From: Cylindrodendrum hubeiense
Taxonomy: Eukaryota > Ascomycota > Sordariomycetes > Hypocreales > Nectriaceae
Assembly (NCBI GenBank): GCA_014621425.1
Contig: JAANBB010000699.1
Coordinates: forward strand, 1-14,403
Reading direction: 5' to 3'
Length of the DNA: 14,403 nt
The notes below the pieces were generated by a model. It did no database searches, was not told the origin of the DNA, and saw only the letters and a list, made by a program, of their open reading frames with translations. Each line of letters starts with the position of its first letter. Position 1 is the first letter of the stretch. Position numbers and translations under genes: made by a program. This document shows, in pieces, positions 8,252 through 14,403 of the stretch.

Positions 8252-10852
8252 TTATCGCGAGATGAGAACCGAAAAGCCATCAAGCCAAGGGCCACACGAG
8301 CCTGACACGCCACAGATAGTGTATCCTCGAGGGGGTATCAAAGAATGCCTGTTTCACCGTCAGTCTAGTTCTAAATGCCAGCCGAAGATGGAAGACTTAC
8401 GCTTCTCCTCCATGCGCATTTCCAAACGTGGGTGACTTGCGACCCAGGCTAGTCAAGATTTGCAGTCCGTCGATCCAGAAACCAGACCGCACAAGGAAAC
8501 CACTAATATACTCGCCACGACGGACATCTAAATGACGTGTGTTAGTCATGTGGCGTCGCCTCATTGATAAGTCAGAGGGATTCTTACCGAACTCAAAGAC
8601 GTCACTGTTACCACCCCGTTTTCCAAACAGTTGTTTCGACTCATCATCATATACAAACTCCAATCCATCAACGGCTGATCCGTGGTACACCATCACCCGT
8701 GACAGGACCCGGTCCTTCTTCTCGGCGCTGGTGAAGACGGTCTCGACTGTAGCGCTGCCATCCATCTGGGAGCTACCCAGCTTCTTGCACCGGAATGCTA
8801 CCTTTCCGTTCGACAGCTTCACAGACGACTGCTTGGAGGCAAATGTCTTGAAGTCGTCAATGTCTAGCGACCCACCTCCGTGTGACTTGATGGAGATATT
8901 AATGCAGCTCTTTTTCTTGTTGTCGGTCAACCTCGCGCGCAGTTCCTGCTCGTTGAGCGTAATTTGTCGTGGCGGGGGCCCCTGTTCATGTTGATACTCA
9001 ATCCAAGCATGGCAAATTTCGTCGCCCTCAGAAAAGATCTCCACAAACGAGATACCTGTAGCGGCCATAATCAGGACGTTGCCTCCTTCGACCGGGAAAC
9101 CTTGGACGCTGCTGTCGGGGTTCAGTGGGGGGTCGTTCGGGAGTCGGAATGCTGGATGAGCTCGGAAACGCAGGCAATCTAGTCGGTGCCAACCACACTC
9201 GTCTCCTTGCAGCGCCAGACCGCCCTTGGACTTGGTTCGCGTGGAGTACGCCTCGCGGGCAACAAAGGTCCTGTTGAGGACTACATAGTCTCGCAGCATG
9301 ACACCGCTCTCTTGGTGAGGGCATCCAAACAAATGACCTGTTTCGTGCAGATGTGCGCCAATGCCAATATTTGCGGCTTCCCAGGAACTACCAGCTTCAT
9401 TACAGTCATTGGCGACGTAGTTGGTGTCCGTTGGGGTGCAATCTGTGAAAGCCGAAACCACCTCTTCGAAGGTAGTTGGGTAGCTCTGCAAGCAATGGGA
9501 TCCAAAGATGGCCAGCTTCAGGTTGTTGTCGCCGCCGCCCAACGCGGCGTGGCCCGTCACAGTCTGGGCAGACCTGTCCCAGTGAGCGTCCAGAAGAAGA
9601 ACTGAGACATAGAGCTTCTGGCCAGGTAGTGGGTTGAAGTAGTTCTTAACTGCGGTCGAGGCGATCCCAAAGAGAGCGTCCCTTTCGGTCGCCTTTTCAT
9701 TCTGCTGGGCCTTGTTCAAATCTCGAAGCTCAGCGACAGTCTTGTCGCAGCGAATGATGTGTATTCTGGCCTCTGACCGCATTGTGCCACTTTCCCAATC
9801 GCGATGGTTGGCAGAGCCCGTCGTCCATTCCTCCTCGAACCGGAACGCCCGTCGCCCAAGCTTATTCCGCCACATCTGCTCTGATGTAAACGCCTGCCAC
9901 AGATATGCTGCCATTCGAAACTTCTTCACGGCCATCTCCAACCCATTGCCTTCCCTCTCGGCGCGAGCCGGGGGGGCATCAAATGTCTCAGGCGAGTCCT
10001 TGGCAAGCAGGATAGCGAGCTGCAACGGTGGAGCATTCATAGTCGGGAGCATGTGAACAGTAACGTATGAGGCGTGGATCGGGTTAGAGCTTCCGCTGTT
10101 TGGGAGCTTAGGGCTGGAGAACTCGAAACGGAGTTTATTGGGTCCGGGCTGGAGGTAGACGAGTGCCTTGAAGTGGGAGCTGCAGACGGGCCAGTTGATC
10201 GGTGGGAAGTTGTCGTCGAGTCTAGAGACGGTCACGGTTCCATCAAGGGCTTGCTGGGCGGGGTCGGAAATCGTTCCGTAGACGAGGAGAACCTTTTGAT
10301 AGACCTAGTAAACATTAGCACATGTTGTCAAATCAACGGCCGTGAAGCCAAGAAGCTTGGCTGCAGCATTTTGTGCTACCAGGGAGCTCCATGGAAGGGC
10401 ATTGGCGGCGCTGCAGGACCAATTGGAGGTGGCGTCGTTGAAGAAGAAAGTCGGTGACATACCCATACATTCTCCGAGACGTTGGTCAACTTCGGAGCAT
10501 AGGGCGACACAGGTAGATTTTGTTTCCCGTTTGTGGATGGCGCACCAAGACCCGACATGCCCGATACACTAAACCGGTTGGAACCAGATGACGAGAGTGG
10601 CGGCCGTGCTTGCAGATTCTGAGAGCTCTGACGTTGGGGTGAAGATTGGCGGAGTTGCTGCTGGTCCTTCACCTGGAGGTTGAGAGCCGGATCGGACTGG
10701 TGGGCAATGGAAGGCGGCGTGACAGAGCCGCTCGAGGGCGTTGTTCCTTGGCTACCGGCGCCATCGCTTGAGGTATCCGCGGAACGTTCAGTTCGAAAGC
10801 TAGCCCTTGACCGACGGCGCAAGTCCTTGAAGTTAAGAAAGGACGGAGCCAT
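8252..10852 (-). CDS. Putative zinc metallopeptidase (YIL108W/Metallopep type) with C-terminal jacalin-like lectin domain
   Basis: Exons, in transcription order: 10463-10852, 8588-10304, 8401-8527, 8252-8348, giving 776 aa with consistent phases. Introns are 158, 60 and 52 nt with GTATGT/GTAAGA/GTAAGT donors and CTAAT/CTAAC/CTGAC branch sites. Residues 1-125 are Ser/Gln-rich and basic at the very start (MAPSFLNFKDLRRRSR), with no signal peptide, so the protein is probably intracellular. Residues 450-460 read HETGHLFGCPH, a complete HEXXHxxGxxH zinc site with catalytic Glu451; Met466 shortly after could be the Met-turn. The fold family (Pfam Metallopep, yeast YIL108W) is poorly characterised and its substrates are unknown. 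Residues about 665-776 form a jacalin-like domain: VDGLEFVYDD, LFGKRGG, ISGFLVRSG, WIDGLQI, and a final GSCGPWLDGFSVLISR supplied by exon 4. The domain may bind glycan or act as a targeting module. The start ATG at 10852 follows an ATG-free leader. Confidence 0.93.
8528..8587 (-). other. Stop-free 60-nt intron in the metallopeptidase gene
   Basis: Donor GTAAGA, branch GACTAAC and acceptor TTTAG are all strong. The length is a multiple of three, and the frame reads through without a stop, so retention would insert 20 residues and change one Asp codon inside the jacalin-like domain. Removal restores the expected VFEFDVRRGEYISGF continuity, which supports splicing as the normal state. Confidence 0.85.
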
Positions 10853-11350
10853 GGCCAGCCGCGACTGCGAGCTGTGCTCGTCAAAAGTATAACCCGCGAC
10901 GGGGGTTTCGTGGGGTCTGAGAGGGCGACGTCGAAGGCGAGGCTGGTGTCTGGCGCGGGAGGGGAGAATGAAGAAATAAAACAAACGACCAGATTTGGGG
11001 TTTGGATTGGTGATGTGTGGGCAACAACAGTCTTGTCTCGAGGCGTGGTCGCCGAGTGGTGTGAAGTGGTATGCCTTGCCTGCGAACGGGGGGGGTGTGG
11101 CTGTGGGGTGAGCCCGGGGCGTGTTTAGAAAGCGAGCGACGGGATGAGGAAGGAGCTGGCCAGGGAGGGGGAGGCGGCAATTCTTGGGCCTGTCAATGGG
11201 ACGAGAAGTCACGGAATTGGCAAGAACGAAAAGAGAATGGAAAAGGAAGGAATGGGAAAAGAAAAAGGGAAACCACTCCCGCGATGACTTGGAAGGATTG
11301 GAGTGACCATAGCCTGTTTCTCTGTGGCCCCCTGGATGGATACAGATGAC
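10853..11350 (-). promoter_or_regulatory. Leader and promoter of the metallopeptidase gene
   Basis: The 250 nt before the ATG contain no upstream ATG on the transcribed strand. Two pyrimidine-rich tracts on the minus strand (about 10950-10990 and 11221-11272) are typical of sequences near fungal transcript starts. G-runs at 11088-11095, 11105-11108 and 11116-11119 on the plus strand fit a loose G-quadruplex pattern. No clear TATA box was seen. Confidence 0.4.
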
Positions 11351-12468
11351 GGATGACGGGATAATGGTGGACGACAAGACACAACCAAGTTACAACACGA
11401 CGAGGAGGGCCGACCGGGCCAACGAGGCTGGGGCTAATGGGTCTCGCTGCTGGGATATGCTGCTAGGGTGGCCAAGGTACTGTACATGCTGCACATGCAG
11501 TGCAGACAAAAAGTTGCACTACGACGACAGAACTGGAGACTGGAAGGTGGAGAGGGACTTTGAGGGTGGAGGTCGCTGGAGCTACTGGAGCACTGGAGGC
11601 TCATGGAGGGGGTGGGTGGGTGGAGCGCTGAACGGTACTGCGTAATTACTCCAGCGTTAAAGCCACGAGCTAGGGAGCGACCATCGATCGTCGGGAGCTG
11701 AATAGCAGATACGCTGTTCTGGAGCGCAAGGCACGTGTGTTACCCAGCCGCCCAGGTCGGTCGGTAGGCTTTGTACATGCCTCATCTACCCGACCATGTA
11801 CAGAATTCAAGGACCAAACACTAGGGGGAGAGAGGCCATGGGGGATGTATCCGCTCATCGATCTACTCCCCGTGCCTTCAGGCTGTGACGGCGCCAGCAC
11901 AGAGCCCGGCGGCGATGGGGAGGTAGACAGCAGGTGGACAATTGGTGGGTTACAGTGGAGACGGCGCAGGCCGCCAACCGCAACCAGCGGCAGCGACTCC
12001 AACATCACGAAACCCTCCGTATCTCTCGCCCCAACTAACAAATGGGCGCCCGGCATAAGAGTGGATGGATCTTCCATGGCAGACTCACCCAAAGACTAGG
12101 CTCTACGGTCGGCGAATTTATGGGCGGGGGCCGCGGAATCCCTGGGCATTCAATTGATGACGTCGCCCCTTTGCAGCGGGCCTGGTGCATCCTCCAACGA
12201 AATTGCGTTGGAGACACAGGTTTCCGTGCTTGAATCAGGGATTCGGAGGGAGAAGCAACGAAGATACCAAATCCTGTTGGGTATCTGCGGGTTTATGGAT
12301 GAAGCGCCCGTTGGGCCGTTGATTCATGTATTTCGTTTCAGAAAAATGTCTGCTGTTTTATTCAAGACGGATCCTCCTGAGAATGAGATCTACGGAACGT
12401 CATTCAGGATCGGCCAGTGTGCTATATTTACCAACACCCCTTTATATCTCCCTTTCGACTCCCGTCAA
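11351..12468. other. Gene-poor region upstream of the metallopeptidase promoter
   Basis: No gene supported. A CACGTG E-box is at 11732-11737, and a TGACGTC half-CRE is at 12158-12164. The right end (12421-12450) has two TATA-like stretches, CTATATTTA and TTTATATC, on the plus strand ahead of a small ORF. Confidence 0.4.
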
Positions 12469-12738
12469 ATGAGCCGCAAGGCGGTCGGCGTAATTGGTAC
12501 ACAGACGGGGGGGACCAACGTAGGTACCGGCAATACAACCTACCAACTTCTCAGACATAACACTCGGCTGCTAAACTCCCGAGCTAGTACAGCACTTGCT
12601 CGCATCGCTCATCGCGCGTCGCTCATCGCTCATGCCACTCCCCTCCCCTCCATCTCGACGATGGCGCAAGGTCTAGAAGCCGGCGGGCTGGCGGAGTGGC
12701 TGGCGGGCTTGCAATGGACAGACAAGCTAGTGGGTTGA
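12469..12738 (+). CDS. Candidate small ORF, unknown product (89 aa)
   Basis: Not recognised. The ATG at 12469 sits in a good fungal start context (GTCAAATG). It follows TATA-like sequences at 12422-12430 and 12441-12448, with a short pyrimidine stretch between. The predicted protein is Thr/Gly- and Ala-rich, with no membrane segment or known motif; its last 25 residues form an Ala/Gly/Leu/Trp-rich stretch after MAQGLEAGG. The frame is open upstream to about 12154 without another convincing start. The stop TGA (12736-12738) lies inside a perfect hairpin. A chance ORF is the main alternative. Confidence 0.22.
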   Translation: MSRKAVGVIGTQTGGTNVGTGNTTYQLLRHNTRLLNSRASTALARIAHRASLIAHATPLPSISTMAQGLEAGGLAEWLAGLQWTDKLVG

Positions 12739-12764
12739 TAGATCAACCAGCGCGCAAACTGCGC
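12733..12764. repeat. Two adjacent perfect inverted repeats
   Basis: GGTTGAT-AG-ATCAACC at 12733-12748 is a perfect 7-bp stem with a 2-nt spacer. GCGCA-AAC-TGCGC at 12752-12764 is a perfect 5-bp stem with a 3-nt loop. Only three bases separate them. Either could form a hairpin or be a dyad site for a dimeric factor; function is unknown. Confidence 0.6.
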
Positions 12765-14187
12765 AGCACCAACGGAAACTACTTACTAGCTGGGCTGCAG
12801 CATGTTTTGCAGGTATACGGACTGAGGTGGTGGTGGTGCTATTTATGTGTGGACACGTATTTTTCTTGTATAATGTGGAGGGGGTTTCTGGCGGCACAAT
12901 CGCTGCGGGTTGGATGAAATGGATGGGTCCTTGGTCGCTGGATCGTGGGGTGGCATGGATATATGGACGGCTTATGGCAGCGGCTGACGACGACTGCGCA
13001 TGTCGACATTTGGTATTGCTTCCCGTCAGCTCTCCGTTATTATCAAGAGTATTTTGTCTTTGAGCTGAAGTGGCGGGGCAGGGCAAAGAGAGTTTATCCT
13101 GTCGTCTTCTCGGCACTTTTGATCCCATTCCATTCGTCATTTCAGATACAGCACTTCTCGCAAAGTTCAGTCTTTTGTTTCGTCGCAGTGTGCTGTAACA
13201 CGTTTATCTTCGAGATGCTTACTTCCATGCTTGCAATTGCTCCACTCACATCCCACGGGGGTCCACGCCGCAACCCAGCCAGCCCACTTCCCGAGCGATG
13301 ATCCCACGAGGGAGGCAGCTCAATGAGCGGCTAATTAATAAGAGCCATCATCTCCCTGTTTTGTACTGACATTGCCGAAGCTCTGTACAGTACCTCCCGT
13401 CTCTATCTCTGACCGCAACCCCGAGCCGCTTCTTATCTTTGACCCAGCTTTTCAATCCTACCATTGATCCCCGATGTGGCGGACGATTGTCACAATAGGC
13501 CAGGGGGTGGATGCGTAAGGTGAGGGAGTCGTCATCAGCGGCCAACACCCACTGCAGCATGGTTGATGGATGGAGCAACACGAGCTTCCTCGGTCGTGTT
13601 CCCGGGCCAAGCGACTTATTCGTACACCCGCTGGCTGATCCTCCCACTCCCGCCCGTGCCTTGATCTCTCTTGCTTGTGACACATTTGTCTCCCGAATTC
13701 CCCTCCTTTTGTCTTCATTCCGGCTCCCCGTCCGGTGATGGTGGTGAAAACTTTACCCGCTCTATTCCCACGGTTTCTCCGTTGTACGTCAACGATAATA
13801 GCTTCAATAAGGCGCACGTGCTTCATATGCTTCGTGATGAAGTGCGCCGGCACGGTCTTCCTCTCCAGGTTTTTTTTTTTATCAATTGGTAACTGCTGTC
13901 ATTACTGTGATCCGGGTATCCAAAATCCACGATGCAGCAGACTACGAGGTCGACACATGCTCCCGGTTGGCGACGACATGCTTGCGAGTAGCTGTCGTCC
14001 AACAAACTCTTTGCAATTGAAGATTGGCTGAAAAAGGAGCTCTGTCCCTCATTTTGATTGTTGGCCGTTCTGGATGAGCACCATCTCCAGCCCGAAAAGC
14101 GCCCAGACCTCGCCGACGGCTACTTTAGCCTTTTTGAAATTGCCCGCCATTAACGAGTTCCCAGGTCAATATCTCTGCTTAACTAAT
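12765..14187. other. Gene-poor region to the candidate right-edge gene
   Basis: No gene confidently supported. Elements seen are a palindromic E-box GCACGTGC at 13814-13821, a pyrimidine-rich stretch on the plus strand (about 13380-13735), and an 11-T run at 13870-13880. Open frames on both strands overlap one another and lack recognisable domains. Confidence 0.4.
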
Positions 14188-14403
14188 TCATGTGACCAAG
14201 GTGCGTCCAAGCTTCAAACCGGCTCTTCCAAGTGTCGCACCCTGTTTGGCAAGGACCGGGCCCAATCTGGCGGCCATGCCGACCCATTCGGCAGCGTCGG
14301 GTTGCAGTTGGCCGTGGCGAAGCGTCTTACCTGTTCAGAATGGAGAGAACCAAGGCAGAGCCGATGATCACCCAACATGGATTGTCAACTTCGGGTAACG
14401 GGA
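14188..14403 (-). CDS. Candidate 3' end of a gene cut by the window edge, unknown product
   Basis: Not recognised. The minus-strand frame from the right edge (14403-14331) encodes a hydrophobic, membrane-like segment (WVIIGSALVLSILNR) and ends at a strong donor, CAG|GTAAGA. Splicing a 64-nt intron (14267-14330, acceptor GCCAG) continues in frame for 25 codons (LGPVLAKQGATLGRAG...) to a TGA at 14188-14190. The last exon is basic and Gly/Leu-rich. Points against it: the proposed intron lacks a clear CTRAY branch site, and a 97-codon plus-strand ORF (14074-14367, true ATG) competes for the same DNA. Confidence 0.27.

Noticed and set aside
8539..9605. Long plus-strand frames opposite the metallopeptidase gene
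   Set aside because: They are antisense shadows of a confidently coding exon.
11608..11623. G-rich run as a G-quadruplex
   Set aside because: It has only three runs of three or more G; the fourth is GG, so it misses the usual pattern.
12727..13140. Minus-strand 137-codon ATG ORF with a GTAAGT near its end
   Set aside because: The composition is Ser/Thr/Pro low complexity with no domain and no codon bias. It overlaps another candidate antisense, and the downstream acceptor lacks a clear branch site. A chance ORF is more likely.
12945..13301. Plus-strand 118-codon frame
   Set aside because: It begins at GTG, overlaps the minus-strand frame above and has no recognisable motif.
13348..13683. 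Minus-strand 111-codon frame
   Set aside because: It starts at GTG. The region is pyrimidine-rich on the opposite strand, like a leader, and there is no domain.

Overview
The window looks like nuclear DNA of a filamentous ascomycete (Pezizomycotina, probably Sordariomycetes; I cannot name the genus). The reasons are short introns of 52-158 nt with GT...AG ends and CTAAC/CTGAC/CTAAT branch sites, moderate GC content, kilobase-scale intergenic stretches with pyrimidine-rich leaders, and the gene families present. A two-base N run at 4009-4010 marks an assembly uncertainty. There is no operon, CRISPR array, insertion sequence or rRNA/tRNA gene that I can support.

Layout, left to right. All three confident genes are on the minus strand. 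(1) 439-2802 is an intronless 787-aa major facilitator transporter of the fungal Atr1/Amf1-like (14-helix) type. It has an unusually long (about 310 aa) disordered N-terminus that holds six 18-bp repeats. Four overlapping upstream ORFs sit directly before its ATG. (2) 2803-5984 is a 3.2-kb stretch holding the transporter's leader and promoter, a possible G-quadruplex, the N gap and a weak two-exon candidate gene (4593-4879). (3) 5985-6949 is a four-exon gene for CDP-diacylglycerol-serine O-phosphatidyltransferase (phosphatidylserine synthase, CHO1 type; 242 aa), with the complete CDP-alcohol phosphotransferase motif. A near-perfect match to the yeast inositol/choline element lies 428 bp upstream of its ATG. 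(4) 8252-10852 is a four-exon gene for a 776-aa putative zinc metallopeptidase (YIL108W/Metallopep type, HEXXHxxGxxH) fused to a C-terminal jacalin-like lectin domain. Its last exon is only visible after splicing, and one of its introns is 60 nt, stop-free and in frame. (5) 10853-14187 is another 3.3-kb gene-poor stretch, with a promoter, paired hairpins and one small plus-strand ORF behind TATA-like sequences. (6) 14188-14403 may be the 3' end of a further minus-strand gene running off the right edge.

The genes do not form an obvious functional cluster: a plasma-membrane-type transporter, an ER phospholipid enzyme and a probably intracellular protease are simply neighbours. I see no convincing undescribed system. 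The parts most worth a second look are regulatory (uORF cluster, UAS_INO-like site, stop-free intron) and the three small candidate genes.
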